Shown in pieces: positions 9,525 through 18,572 of a stretch of DNA of 64,000 nucleotides. Under the pieces are notes generated by a model. The model did not search any database, was not told the origin of the DNA, and saw only the letters and a list, made by a program, of their open reading frames with translations. The DNA lies in contig CAJQTY010000001.1 in assembly GCA_907163075.1 (NCBI GenBank), positions 434,001 to 498,000 on the forward strand. Reading direction: 5' to 3'. Made by a program: the position numbers and the translations under genes. How positions within the stretch are numbered: position 1 is the stretch's first letter; the number at the start of each line of letters is the position of its first letter. This DNA comes from an uncultured Rhodocyclaceae bacterium (GTDB lineage Bacteria; Pseudomonadota; Gammaproteobacteria; Burkholderiales; Rhodocyclaceae).

Positions 9525-10451
9525 TCAGATACCTGCCAGAACCTTGATGTGCGCGACAACACTGCGCGCCAGCGCCGAAAGAACATATCCCCCTTCCAGC
9601 ATTGAAACAATACGTCCTTGGGCAGTTTCTCCCGCTAACTGCTTGAGTTGTTCGGTAACCCACGCGTAATCCTTTTCGAGGAGCTTCATGCCGCCCAGAT
9701 CGTCCTCCTGATGCGCATCGAAACCGGCCGAGATAAAAATCATCTCGGGCTTGAACTTGTGAAGACGCGGCATCCAGGACTCTTCAACCAGCTTCCGGAA
9801 CTCTTCGCCACCGGTACCACTGGGGAGCGGCACGTTCAGCATGTTGAACGCCGGGTTCTCCGCGCCGCTATAGGGATAGAACGGGTGCTGGAACATGCTG
9901 ACCATCAGCACGTGCTCGTTGTCCCTGAAACAATCCTCGGTTCCGTTGCCGTGATGAACGTCGAAATCGACGATCGCCACGCGCGAAAGCCCGTGCGCCG
10001 TGAGTGCGTGCATTGCCGCAACGGCGATGTTGTTGAAGAAACAAAAACCCATCGAAGTCGAGCGTTCGGCATGGTGCCCCGGCGGGCGTATCGCGCAGAA
10101 CGCATTGTTTACCTCGCCCGCCATCACCAGATCGACCGCCATCACCCCGGCCCCCGCCGAGCGTAAGGCGGCTTGCCAGGAATGCGGGTTCATGGCCGTG
10201 TCGGGATCGATATGAACGATCCCAAGCGTCGGAGAAATCCGCTTCAGATGTTCAAGATGCGATGCCGGATGGACACGTGTCAGTTGCTCGACCGTCGCCA
10301 GCGGAGCGTCGTAAAATAGAAAATAGTGATCGAGACCTTGCGCAATCATCTGATCGCTGATTGCGCTCAATCGTGCCGGACTCTCCGGATGAAAGGAACC
10401 CATGTCATGCAGATGACAGTCCCGATGGGTAATGAATGCAGTGCTTGTCAC
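9525..10451 (-). CDS. Histone deacetylase family protein (class II-like)
   Basis: Zinc-dependent deacetylase fold related to acetylpolyamine amidohydrolases and HDAC6-like enzymes. Motifs include RPPGHHAE (catalytic His pair), IVDFDVHHGNGT (zinc Asp/His), FYPYSG and ISAGFDAH. The ATG at 10472 is poorly placed; a GTG at 10451 has GGGAGG 6 bases upstream, so 308 residues beginning (M)TSTAFITHRDCHLHDMG are preferred. Divergent from the MoxR gene. The substrate is unknown and could be an acetylpolyamine or a protein lysine. Confidence 0.9.
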   Translation of the reverse strand: MTSTAFITHRDCHLHDMGSFHPESPARLSAISDQMIAQGLDHYFLFYDAPLATVEQLTRVHPASHLEHLKRISPTLGIVHIDPDTAMNPHSWQAALRSAGAGVMAVDLVMAGEVNNAFCAIRPPGHHAERSTSMGFCFFNNIAVAAMHALTAHGLSRVAIVDFDVHHGNGTEDCFRDNEHVLMVSMFQHPFYPYSGAENPAFNMLNVPLPSGTGGEEFRKLVEESWMPRLHKFKPEMIFISAGFDAHQEDDLGGMKLLEKDYAWVTEQLKQLAGETAQGRIVSMLEGGYVLSALARSVVAHIKVLAGI

Positions 10452-10560
10452 TGTTGCCTCCCTGCCGTCCATAGAGACGGAATATAGTGGTCTGCCAATC
10501 TGTCATTATCAGCCAAATCGCGCAATTACCACAACATTGAAACCAGCTACTCACGCCGCC

Positions 10561-11490
10561 ATGCAAGCTACTGCAAAGCATTCCTCGATCACCGAAGTCA
10601 TCGCTGCCGCCAACCAGATCATTCTCGGCAAGGAGGTGCAGATACGCCTCGCTCTGTCCTGCCTGCTGGCACGCGGCCATTTGTTGATCGAAGACCTGCC
10701 CGGTGTCGGCAAGACCACGCTGGCGCACACCCTGGCCCGCCTGCTCGGCCTGCAGTTCTCGCGCATTCAATTTACCAGCGACATGCTGCCCGCCGACGTT
10801 ATCGGCATTTCGATTTTTGACCGCGAACGCAGTACCTTTCGTTTTCTTCCCGGCGCCCTGTTCTCGCAAGTGCTGCTGGCCGACGAGATAAACCGCGCCA
10901 CGCCAAAAACACAGAGCGCACTACTCGAAGCCATGGAGGAGAGGCAGGTTACCACCGAAGGTGAAACCCGCCCGCTGCCCGAACCATTTTTCGTGATCGC
11001 GACACAGAACCCGTCCACCCAGATCGGTACCTTCCCCTTGCCCGAATCGCAACTCGACCGCTTTCTTCTGCGCATCGAGCTGGGTTATCCGGACCGCAAG
11101 GCGGAACGTGCGCTGCTCGAAGGCGGCGGCAGGCGCGATCAATTGCCCGAACTGGCGGCCTGCTTTTCGCCGGATCAACTCGTCCCGCTGCAGAAACTGG
11201 CCGCCGCCATCCATGTCTCGGAGGCCCTGCTCGACTACGTGCAGACGCTGATCGAGGCCACTCGCGTCAGTCCACTGTTCATTCACGGCCTGAGTCCGCG
11301 CGCCGCCCTCGCCTTGCTCGCCGCGGCCCGCGCCTGGGCCTTCATCGATGGACGCGGCATGGTACTGCCGGAAGACGTGCAAGCCGTGTTGCCGAGCGTG
11401 GCCTGCCACCGCCTGCGCCTGGTGAACAGCGCCAGTCATGCCCGTCCCGAGGATATCGCCAACCTGATCTGTGCCGTCCCTGTTGTCTGA
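10561..11490 (+). CDS. MoxR-type AAA+ ATPase
   Basis: Chaperone-like AAA+ ATPase of 309 residues. Walker A is GVGKTT in LIEDLPGVGKTTLAH; Walker B is LLADEINRATPKTQSALLEAMEE; sensor region VIATQNPSTQIGTFPLPESQLDRF. The ATG at 10561 (MQATAKHSSITEVIAAANQ) is chosen over an upstream in-frame ATG because it matches the family. It overlaps the DUF58 gene by one base. MoxR plus DUF58 pairs are thought to mature or activate envelope or metalloprotein clients. Confidence 0.93.
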   Translation: MQATAKHSSITEVIAAANQIILGKEVQIRLALSCLLARGHLLIEDLPGVGKTTLAHTLARLLGLQFSRIQFTSDMLPADVIGISIFDRERSTFRFLPGALFSQVLLADEINRATPKTQSALLEAMEERQVTTEGETRPLPEPFFVIATQNPSTQIGTFPLPESQLDRFLLRIELGYPDRKAERALLEGGGRRDQLPELAACFSPDQLVPLQKLAAAIHVSEALLDYVQTLIEATRVSPLFIHGLSPRAALALLAAARAWAFIDGRGMVLPEDVQAVLPSVACHRLRLVNSASHARPEDIANLICAVPVV

Positions 11491-12443
11491 TGGCGATCCT
11501 GCCGACGTTTCAGCACTGGCTGTTCCGCCTTGGCCGCGACGAGCAACTCCCCATTGTGCTCACCCAGCGCCGGATTTTCATCGTGCCGACGCGCAGCGGT
11601 TTCCTGTTTGCCGTCGTGCTTTGCGTCATGCTGATCGGTGCCATCAATTACAGCCTCAGCCTCGGCCACGCGCTGGTCTTCCTCCTCGCCGGCCTGGGGC
11701 TGGTTACGATGGTGCACACCTTTCGCAACCTGGTCGGTTTACGCCTCGTTCCGGGGCGCGCCGAACCCGTCTTTGCCGGCGAAATCGCGCGTTTCCACAT
11801 GCAACTGGAAAACAGCCATCGACAAGCCCGCCGTGCGCTCGATCTGCGCTTCGGCAAACACGATAGCGTGTCGCTCGATATTGCGGCCGGCGAACAGGCG
11901 GTAGTCGCCATCCCCTGCCCGGCTCCCGTGCGCGGCCATCTTGATCCCGGCTGCATCACGCTCTCTACGCGCTATCCGCTCGGGCTGTTTCACGCCTGGA
12001 GCTACCCGCACCCGCGGGTCGGCTGTCTGGTCTATCCGCGGCCGATCGAAACCCTGCTACCGGCGCCCGTTGCCGTTGCGCACGCCGGTCAGCGGCACGG
12101 CGACCGCGGCCAGGAGGATTTCACCGGCCTGCGCCTGCGCCAGCCGAACGATTCGCCGCGACGCATCGCGTGGAAGGCCGTGGCACGCGATATCGACAGC
12201 CGACCGCTGCTGATCAAGCAGTTCGCCGGCGGCGCGGCGGAAGAACTGTGGCTCGATCTGGCGCTGACGCCAGCCGCCAGCGGGCTGGAAACGCAACTGT
12301 CGCTGCTCGCCGGCTGGGTGATCGCCGCCGAGCGGGCACAAACGCGCTACGGGCTGCGCCTGCCCGGCCGCGAACTTGCGCCGGATCAGGGCCGCGCGCA
12401 CCGCGACGCCTGCCTTGAAGCGCTCGCCCGCTATGGCCAGTAA
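11490..12443 (+). CDS. DUF58 domain membrane protein
   Basis: A 317-residue protein with two transmembrane helices near the N-terminus (about residues 35-80) and a C-terminal DUF58 segment (HGDRGQEDFTGLRLRQPNDSPRRIAWKAVARD). DUF58 proteins pair with MoxR ATPases and often carry a degenerate VWA-like region. The ATG overlaps the MoxR stop, and the end overlaps the transglutaminase start by 11 bases. Confidence 0.88.
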   Translation: MAILPTFQHWLFRLGRDEQLPIVLTQRRIFIVPTRSGFLFAVVLCVMLIGAINYSLSLGHALVFLLAGLGLVTMVHTFRNLVGLRLVPGRAEPVFAGEIARFHMQLENSHRQARRALDLRFGKHDSVSLDIAAGEQAVVAIPCPAPVRGHLDPGCITLSTRYPLGLFHAWSYPHPRVGCLVYPRPIETLLPAPVAVAHAGQRHGDRGQEDFTGLRLRQPNDSPRRIAWKAVARDIDSRPLLIKQFAGGAAEELWLDLALTPAASGLETQLSLLAGWVIAAERAQTRYGLRLPGRELAPDQGRAHRDACLEALARYGQ

Positions 12444-14424
12444 GCCCGCGCGACAGCCCGCGCAGGCGCCGCTCGAACGCGGTGCCATCCCATGGCTGCT
12501 AGCCGCCGCCGTGGCGACTGCGGCACCGCACGCCAGCCATCTTCCGCTCTGGCTGTCGCTAGTGACCGGCGGCGCGCTGCTGTGGCGCGGCTGGCTCTGG
12601 CAAAGAAACGGCAGCTTGCCCGCACGCTGGCAACTGGCGCTCCTGGTGATCGCCGGTGCAGCGGGAATCGGCTGGCAGTTCCGCACCCTGCTCGGGCGCG
12701 ATGCCGACGTCGCCCTGCTGGTCTTCTTCATGGCGCTCAAGCCCATGGAAATGAGAACGCGGCGCGATTCGATGGTGGTCGTCATGCTCGGCTTTTTCCT
12801 GCTGCTCACACATTATCTCTATTCGCAAAGCATCCCGACCGGCCTGTGGCTGCTCGGCGCCAGCACCCTGCTCACCGCCACGCTGATCAGGTTGCATGGC
12901 GGCGCGCAGCCGGTCGCCGCCATCCTGCGTTACGCCGCACTTCTGCTGGCCCAGGCGATCCCCTTCATGCTCATCGCCTTTATGCTTTTCCCACGCGTTT
13001 CCGGCCCGCTCTGGGGGCTGCCGCGCGACGCCTACGCCGGACTTACCGGTCTCTCGGACAGCATGTCGCCGGGCTCGCTAGACAATCTCATCCAGTCCGG
13101 CGCGATCGCCTTCCGTGTCCAGTTTTCCGGTGACAGCCCTGAAAAATCGGGGCTCTACTGGCGCGGCCCGGTATTCAACGACTATGACGGCCGGGCGTGG
13201 CGTGCCGGCCTCACCCAGCGCTCGGCAACGCCCAGCGTTGAAGCCACTGGCAAGACCTACAGTTACGTCACCACGCTCGAAGCACACAACCAGCGCTGGC
13301 TGCTGGCGCTCGACCTGCCGCTGGCGCTGCCAAAGGACAGCATGCTGTCGTCTACTTTCGAAGCACGCGCCAGGGAACCCGTTCTGAACCGGACGCGCTA
13401 CGCCATTACCTCGGCCGTAAGTTATGTGGCCAACCGCCAGGAAAGCCCCGCGGTACTGCGCCAAGCGTTGCGCCTGCCGCCCCGGCTCAACCCGCGCAGC
13501 CGCCAACTGGCCGAAACCTGGAAAGCCGAATTCGGCTCGCCGGAAGAAATATCCGACGCCGCCCTGCGCATGTTCCGCCGGGAGACGTTTTTCTACACCC
13601 TGCGTCCGCCGCTGCTCGGCCAGCAGGCGATTGACGATTTTCTTTTCACTTCACGGCGCGGATTCTGTGAGCACTACGCCTCGGCTTACGTTTTTCTCAT
13701 GCGTGCCGCCGGTGTTCCAGCGCGGGTCGTCGCCGGCTATCAGGGCGGCGAAGTCAATCCGATCGACGGCTACCTCACCGTGCGCCAGTCCGACGCCCAC
13801 GCCTGGGCCGAAATCTGGCTGGCCGACAAAGGCTGGGTTCGCGTCGACCCGACTGCCGCGGTCGCCCCCTCGCGCATCGAACAGGGGGTCGAGGCCGCAC
13901 TGCCGGCTGGCGACCCGCTGCCGGTGCTGGTGCGCATCGATACCGACTGGCTGCGCGACCTGCGCAATCGCTGGGAGGCGGCGAACAATAGCTGGAATCA
14001 GTGGGTGCTCGGGTACAATCCGGAACGTCAGCGCGAGGTACTTTCACGGTTCGGGCTCAGCGAGCCCGATTGGCGCAGCATGACGGCGGTCCTGGCGGCC
14101 TTGTGCGGAATCGCGCTGTTGATCGTCTGCCTGTGGACGCTTTTTCAGCGCCCCACCGCCACCCCCGCACAGCTTGCGTGGCGGCGCTTCTGTACCCGGC
14201 TCGAACGCCGCGGAATAAGCCGCGCGGCGTGGGAAGGCCCACTCGATTTTGCTCGGCGGGTCGAACGCGAACACCCGGAACTCGGCGCGCTGACCCGCGA
14301 AGCGGCCGACCACTTCGCCGACCTGCACTACGGCACCGGCAAACCGGAACAAGTGCAACAACTGAAGGAATGCATCCGTCGACTGCCGCGTCAGTCGCCA
14401 TCAACATGGAGACACACGATTTGA
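12433..14424 (+). CDS. tgpA: TgpA-like membrane transglutaminase (DUF3488 / transglutaminase-like / DUF4129)
   Basis: A 663-residue inner-membrane protein. About six N-terminal helices (DUF3488, residues ~20-190) precede a periplasmic transglutaminase core with Cys in RRGFCEHYA, His in SDAHAWAEIW and Asp in VRVDPTAA. One further helix (LAALCGIALLIVCLW) leads into a cytoplasmic DUF4129 tail. P. aeruginosa TgpA is the described homologue; its substrate is unclear. The ATG at 12433 lies inside the DUF58 gene. The MoxR-DUF58-TgpA order is conserved in Gammaproteobacteria and Betaproteobacteria. Confidence 0.93.
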   Translation: MASKPARQPAQAPLERGAIPWLLAAAVATAAPHASHLPLWLSLVTGGALLWRGWLWQRNGSLPARWQLALLVIAGAAGIGWQFRTLLGRDADVALLVFFMALKPMEMRTRRDSMVVVMLGFFLLLTHYLYSQSIPTGLWLLGASTLLTATLIRLHGGAQPVAAILRYAALLLAQAIPFMLIAFMLFPRVSGPLWGLPRDAYAGLTGLSDSMSPGSLDNLIQSGAIAFRVQFSGDSPEKSGLYWRGPVFNDYDGRAWRAGLTQRSATPSVEATGKTYSYVTTLEAHNQRWLLALDLPLALPKDSMLSSTFEARAREPVLNRTRYAITSAVSYVANRQESPAVLRQALRLPPRLNPRSRQLAETWKAEFGSPEEISDAALRMFRRETFFYTLRPPLLGQQAIDDFLFTSRRGFCEHYASAYVFLMRAAGVPARVVAGYQGGEVNPIDGYLTVRQSDAHAWAEIWLADKGWVRVDPTAAVAPSRIEQGVEAALPAGDPLPVLVRIDTDWLRDLRNRWEAANNSWNQWVLGYNPERQREVLSRFGLSEPDWRSMTAVLAALCGIALLIVCLWTLFQRPTATPAQLAWRRFCTRLERRGISRAAWEGPLDFARRVEREHPELGALTREAADHFADLHYGTGKPEQVQQLKECIRRLPRQSPSTWRHTI

Positions 14425-15476
14425 GAAAACCTTTCCCCCGCCGTCTGACCGGCCCGCTGTTCATCGCGCTGTTCATCGTTCTCGCGGGCCTGCTACCGTT
14501 AGCCAGTCACGCCAGCAAGACTCAATCCTTCAGCGCCGCACCGGAAGTTCGCGCGTTCATCCTCGAAATGCACGAACAGCACGGTTTCGACGTCGCCCAT
14601 CTGACGCGCCAATTCGACAACGTGCACCCCAATAGCACCGTGCTGCGGGCCATCCGGCCGGCCGCCGTGCCCGAACAGCAACGTTCCTGGCAGCGCTACC
14701 GCGAGCGCTTCGTCAATGAGCGGCGGCTCGGCAACGGGCTGCGCTTCTGGCAGAATAACGTCGCCGCACTGGCGCGTGCCGAGTCGATCTATGGCGTGCC
14801 GCCGGAAATAGTCGTCGCCATCATCGGCGTCGAAACCGAGTACGGCCGCAACATGGGCAGTTTCAGCGTCCTCGAGGCGCTAGCCACGCTGGCCTTCGAA
14901 TATCCGCCGCGCGCCGACTTCTTCCGTGGCGAGCTTGAGCAGTTCCTGCTGCTGGCGCGCGAACACGGCATCAGCCCGCTCGAAATCAAGGGTTCCTACG
15001 CCGGCGCCATCGGCATCCCGCAATTCATGCCGAGCAGCCAGCGCCGCTATGCCGTGGATTTTGACGGCGACGACAAGATCGACCTGCGCCAGAGCACCAC
15101 CGATGCGATTGGCAGCGTCGCCCGCTTTCTGAACATGCATGGCTGGCAGGCCAAGGCGCCGGTAGCCATCCAGGCCCGCGTCGACGGCGACGCGCTGGCG
15201 CTGATCGCGGCCGGAATCAAACCGACCGTGCCCCTGCAAGACTTGTTGAAGCAAGGCGTCAGCGCGCTCAACGACCGTGAGCATCTGACCGAACGTGCAG
15301 CCACGCGGGCAGCGGCACTGATCGACCTGGTAACGCCGGGTCAGCCCACGGAGTACTGGCTTGGTTTTGACAATTTCTACGTTATCACGCGCTACAACCG
15401 TTCGAGTTTCTATGCCATGTCGGTTTTCCAGCTCGCCGAAGCGCTACGCGAAGCACAGACGGTGAGAACCGAATAA
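14406..15476 (+). CDS. mltB: Lytic murein transglycosylase B
   Basis: Cleaves peptidoglycan glycan strands to 1,6-anhydromuropeptides in the periplasm. 356 residues. The hydrophobic signal segment LFIALFIVLAGLLPLASHA lacks an evident lipobox Cys, so this copy may be soluble rather than a lipoprotein. The catalytic Glu lies in VAIIGVETEYGRNMG; other marks are GSYAGAIGIPQFMPSSQRRYAVDFDGDG-like (here FDGDDKIDL) and the C-terminal NFYVITRYNRSSFYAMSV. The start at 14406 overlaps the tgpA end by 19 bases. Confidence 0.92.
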   Translation: METHDLRKPFPRRLTGPLFIALFIVLAGLLPLASHASKTQSFSAAPEVRAFILEMHEQHGFDVAHLTRQFDNVHPNSTVLRAIRPAAVPEQQRSWQRYRERFVNERRLGNGLRFWQNNVAALARAESIYGVPPEIVVAIIGVETEYGRNMGSFSVLEALATLAFEYPPRADFFRGELEQFLLLAREHGISPLEIKGSYAGAIGIPQFMPSSQRRYAVDFDGDDKIDLRQSTTDAIGSVARFLNMHGWQAKAPVAIQARVDGDALALIAAGIKPTVPLQDLLKQGVSALNDREHLTERAATRAAALIDLVTPGQPTEYWLGFDNFYVITRYNRSSFYAMSVFQLAEALREAQTVRTE

Positions 15477-15490
15477 TGCGAGGAGTTTTC

Positions 15491-15703
15491 CTTCAGAGTA
15501 ATCGCATTCAGGCCAATGGAGGCAGACCAGGAAACCCGATAGCCCGCACTGTGATCGGAAATCTTCCGGGCAACGTCGGTCGGGCCGCCCATCGCATCGA
15601 AGGTCACGAGGCCGCCCTTGAGCATGAGCGTCGCCGGCAGCGCCCTGCTGGCGCCGATCTCGCGCCCCTTGCCGCGTGTGAAAACTCGATCCGATCCGGG
15701 CAA
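15491..15703 (-). pseudogene. Degenerate ISAs1-family transposase fragment
   Basis: The minus-strand frame includes LPATLMLKGGLVTFDAMGG followed by PTDVARKISDHSAGY. This parallels the central ISAs1 transposase block (LLxxLxLKGxxVTIDAMGCQxxIAxxIxxxGxDY). No other transposase region and no terminal inverted repeats were seen, and the downstream residues do not fit, so this is an old fragment between mltB and metY. The call rests on motif similarity by eye. Confidence 0.55.
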
Positions 15704-15755
15704 TCCGAAGTGCTAAGATTCATGCTTTACCGCTAACGACTCCCCGGGAGACCGC

Positions 15756-17027
15756 ATGAAACTTGAAACCCTCGCCGTACACGCCGGCTACAGCCCCGAA
15801 CCGACAACCAAGGCGGTGGCCGTGCCGATCTACCAGACGACCTCCTACTCGTTCGACAGCACGCAGCATGGCGCCGACCTGTTCGATCTCAAAGTGCCGG
15901 GCAACATCTATACGCGCATCATGAACCCGACGCAGGACGTGCTGGAAAAGCGCGTCGCCGCGATCGAAGGCGGCCTCGCCGGCCTGGCGCTGGCCTCCGG
16001 CCAGGCGGCGATCACCTACGCCATCATGACCATTTCCGAGGCCGGCGACAACATCGTTTCGGCGTCAACGCTCTACGGCGGTACCTACAACCTGTTCGCC
16101 CACACGCTGCCGCAGTACGGCATCGGCGTGCGCTTTGCCGACTACAGCGATCCAGCCACCTTCGAGAAACTGATCGACGACAGGACCAAGGCCATCTACT
16201 GCGAATCGATCGGCAACCCGCTCGGCAACATCACTGACTTCGAGAAGCTCGCCGCTATCGCCCATCGCCACGGCATCCCGCTGATCGTCGATAATACCGT
16301 TCCCTCGCCCTACCTGTGCCGGCCGTTCGAACATGGCGCCGACATCGTTGTGCACTCGCTGACCAAGTACATCGGCGGCCACGGCAACTCGATCGGCGGC
16401 ATCATCGTCGACAGCGGCAAGTTCCCATGGGCCGAGCACAAGGCGAAATTCAGGCGTTTGAACGAGCCGGATGTCTCCTATCACGGCGTCGTCTACACCG
16501 AGGCGCTCGGTGCCGCAGCCTTCATCGGCCGCGCCCGCGTCGTGCCGCTGCGCAACATGGGCGCCGCCATCTCGCCGTTCAACGCCTTCCTGATCCTGCA
16601 AGGACTGGAAACACTGCCGCTACGCATGGACCGCATCTGCGAGAGCACGGTGAAAGTCGCGCAATTCCTGCAGGGGCATGCCAAGGTGTCGTGGGTCAAC
16701 TACGCCGGGCTGCCCGATCACAAGGATCACGGCCTGGTGCGGAAATACATGGGCGGCAAGGCTTCCGGCATCCTCACCTTCGGCGTCAAGGGCGGCAGCG
16801 CGGCCGGCGGGCGCTTCCAGGATGCGCTGCAGCTCTTTACCCGGCTGGTCAACATTGGCGATTCGAAGTCGCTCGCCTGCCACCCGGCGTCGACCACCCA
16901 CCGCCAGCTCGGGCCGGAAGAAATGATCAAGGCCGGCGTTTCGGAAGACATGATCCGCCTGTCGATCGGTATCGAACACATCGACGACCTGCTCGCCGAC
17001 CTCGACCAGGCACTGGCCGCGGCGTAA
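15756..17027 (+). CDS. metY: O-acetylhomoserine aminocarboxypropyltransferase (O-acetylhomoserine sulfhydrylase)
   Basis: PLP enzyme making homocysteine from O-acetylhomoserine and sulfide. It starts MKLETLAVHAGYSPEPTTKAVAVPIYQTTSY. It has the Cys/Met-metabolism PLP domain with ASGQAAI, SASTLYGGTYNLF, VDNTVPSPYLCRP and the Schiff-base lysine in VHSLTKYIGGHG. The C-terminal part shows SKSLACHPASTTHRQL. 423 residues, normal. AGACCGC near the ATG is not a strong Shine-Dalgarno site. Monocistronic. Confidence 0.95.
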   Translation: MKLETLAVHAGYSPEPTTKAVAVPIYQTTSYSFDSTQHGADLFDLKVPGNIYTRIMNPTQDVLEKRVAAIEGGLAGLALASGQAAITYAIMTISEAGDNIVSASTLYGGTYNLFAHTLPQYGIGVRFADYSDPATFEKLIDDRTKAIYCESIGNPLGNITDFEKLAAIAHRHGIPLIVDNTVPSPYLCRPFEHGADIVVHSLTKYIGGHGNSIGGIIVDSGKFPWAEHKAKFRRLNEPDVSYHGVVYTEALGAAAFIGRARVVPLRNMGAAISPFNAFLILQGLETLPLRMDRICESTVKVAQFLQGHAKVSWVNYAGLPDHKDHGLVRKYMGGKASGILTFGVKGGSAAGGRFQDALQLFTRLVNIGDSKSLACHPASTTHRQLGPEEMIKAGVSEDMIRLSIGIEHIDDLLADLDQALAAA

Positions 17028-17070
17028 TCCGCCGTGCGAAAGAAATTCCGTCGAGCGGCGCTGCTGCAAT

Positions 17071-17327
17071 TCAGGCGGTAGCGTCGCGCAACGGCAGCAC
17101 ACTATCCAGAAGGAACACCCCGCCGATTGCTCGGGCAATCATGACGTGATGGAAAAACAGGTCGACCGTGGTCGATTCAACCCGACAGTAGCCTTGCGCT
17201 TCGCGCGCAACCGACTGATGCGACATCGACCGGCATAGTCCATCAGGGACAGAGGCTGTAGCCGCACAATCCTTACCGGCTTACCGTCATCAACTGGAAG
17301 CTTGGCAAACCGGGGGCGACCATCCAT
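17071..17327 (-). other. Possible frameshifted small gene of unknown function
   Basis: Two overlapping minus-strand frames look partly coding. One (start 17327) reads MDGRPRFAKLPVDDG then KPVRIVRLQPLSLMDYAG. The other, only 51 codons (17226 to 17071), reads MSHQSVAREAQGYCRVE and ends FLLDSVLPLRDATA. Joined by one frameshift near 17230 they would make a product of roughly 85 residues. No family was recognised and no strong ribosome binding site is present. It could equally be noncoding. Confidence 0.25.
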
Positions 17328-17370
17328 GACTGATAGTAATCAGTCATATTGAAAACAAAGAATAGCCCAC

Positions 17371-17455
17371 GTCATTCCGGCGAAAGCCGGAATCCAGCAG
17401 TGCGCCACCGGCTCTGCACTTCCTCCGGTCGGATTCTGGCCAAGCCCGGAATGAC
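17371..17455. repeat. REP-like palindromic element
   Basis: Starts GTCATTCCGGCGAAAGCCGG and ends in the partly inverted copy GGATTCTGGCCAAGCCCGGAATGAC-type arm (17431-17455), so the whole 85 bases form an inverted pair. The left hairpin recurs near-identically, on the opposite strand, at 50678-50703, with a truncated copy at 19525-19541. This is the widely dispersed GTCATTCCGG type of extragenic palindrome. Confidence 0.75.
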
Positions 17456-17605
17456 GGAATCCACAGCGTCTTTTCTGTTCATTGACCGAGACGGCTAGTC
17501 CGCCCGCCTGATCGTTCCGTGGCGCGCGTGCAAGACCGAAAACTCGATGGCCGCCCCGCCGGGATCGATCGCTTCGCCTGCATTTCCAGGCGCGGCGGCA
17601 GCTGG

Positions 17606-17821
17606 TCAAGCCTGGATATCCGGCACCAGAGTTTTTTCAAGCTGGTAGATCTTGTCCTTAAGCAGCAATTTTCGCTTCTTCAGCCGATGGATCAGCAATT
17701 GATCCTGCTCGGGCAAGGGGGTACTCACCAGATGTTCAACGATGAGGTTCAAATCGCGGTGCTCGACCTGAAGTTCATTCAGGGTGGCCCGTGAATTAGC
17801 TATCTCTTCTTCGGTCAACAT
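17606..17821 (-). CDS. YdcH family (DUF465) small protein
   Basis: A 71-residue helical protein: ELQVEHRDLNLIVEHL then RLKKRKLLLKDKIYQLEKTL, the standard DUF465/YdcH helical hairpin. The role is unknown across the family. It is preceded on its own strand by a 350-base intergenic region and followed by the REP-like element. Confidence 0.85.
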   Translation of the reverse strand: MLTEEEIANSRATLNELQVEHRDLNLIVEHLVSTPLPEQDQLLIHRLKKRKLLLKDKIYQLEKTLVPDIQA

Positions 17822-18178
17822 TTTTTATCTATCCGTTGGTTGGAATTCGGCTAACGCACAAAAACGTGCAACCCACGCACAGGGAGCACATGCCTGGAAT
17901 TACAGAGCAAGACACGTTCCGCGTTCCACAGGTAATCGGCGATGCCGCTTTGGCCGCTGCGGGACGGGGCGTATCAAGAGCTATGGTAGGCGCACCGTCG
18001 GGAAAAAACAACGTTGCCGGCTCGTCGGAAGGAACAATTGACGCGCCCAGGAGAAGCACGGCGCATATTCCGGGAATAAATTCATTTCGTGCATTCGAGA
18101 CATGCGGTATTCGGGAGTTTTTGCGAATAGAATAGACGCTAAGTCCGCAACCCTTGATACATGCTGGAGGAAAGGCAA
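17822..18178. other. Intergenic region between divergent ydcH-like and hypothetical genes
   Basis: Several frames stay open on both strands for 70-100 codons, but none has a good ribosome binding site or a recognisable family. Codon composition is consistent with chance. The stretch should hold two divergent promoters. No clear hexamers were assigned. Confidence 0.35.
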
Positions 18179-18499
18179 ATGCTTTATCACGTGACGGTTT
18201 CGTTTGGTAAAGATAAACAATACCAATACAAGTTTTCCCAGGCCGAACTCTCAGACAGCTCGCCGGAAGAGGCTCGTCGCTGGTTCGACAAGGAATTCTC
18301 GGACCTCAAGTGCGAGCCCACCAATCCGATGGGCAAAGTGCTGATTATCGACAAGATCCTTAACGTTGCCCGCTATGGCGGCGACCAGCGTTTTGCCGAT
18401 GGCAAGACCTGGGCCGTGCAGTTCGCCCGCTACACGGCCTTGGCGCTTGGTCGCGACACCATCCGCGTGGACGTCGAAGCGTTCAATATCGGCTACTGA
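18179..18499 (+). CDS. Conserved hypothetical protein upstream of greB
   Basis: A 106-residue soluble protein starting MLYHVTVSFGKDKQYQYKF. GGAGG (18166-18170) lies 8 bases before the ATG at 18179, which decides against the in-frame ATG at 18161. It contains KVLIIDKILNVARYGGDQRF and ends in VDVEAFNIGY. No known domain was recognised. Coding character is good and greB follows 73 bases downstream on the same strand. Confidence 0.7.
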   Translation: MLYHVTVSFGKDKQYQYKFSQAELSDSSPEEARRWFDKEFSDLKCEPTNPMGKVLIIDKILNVARYGGDQRFADGKTWAVQFARYTALALGRDTIRVDVEAFNIGY

Positions 18500-18572
18500 T
18501 TCTCGATTCTCGTCAGTGCGGCGCAGGCTGTCCGGTCTGCGCCGTTTCTTTTGGATTTGCTGGCACCATGTC

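Noticed and set aside
17836-18135. 99-codon plus-strand and 76-codon minus-strand frames
   Set aside because: No ribosome binding sites and no family; both overlap and lie in a region that must hold divergent promoters.
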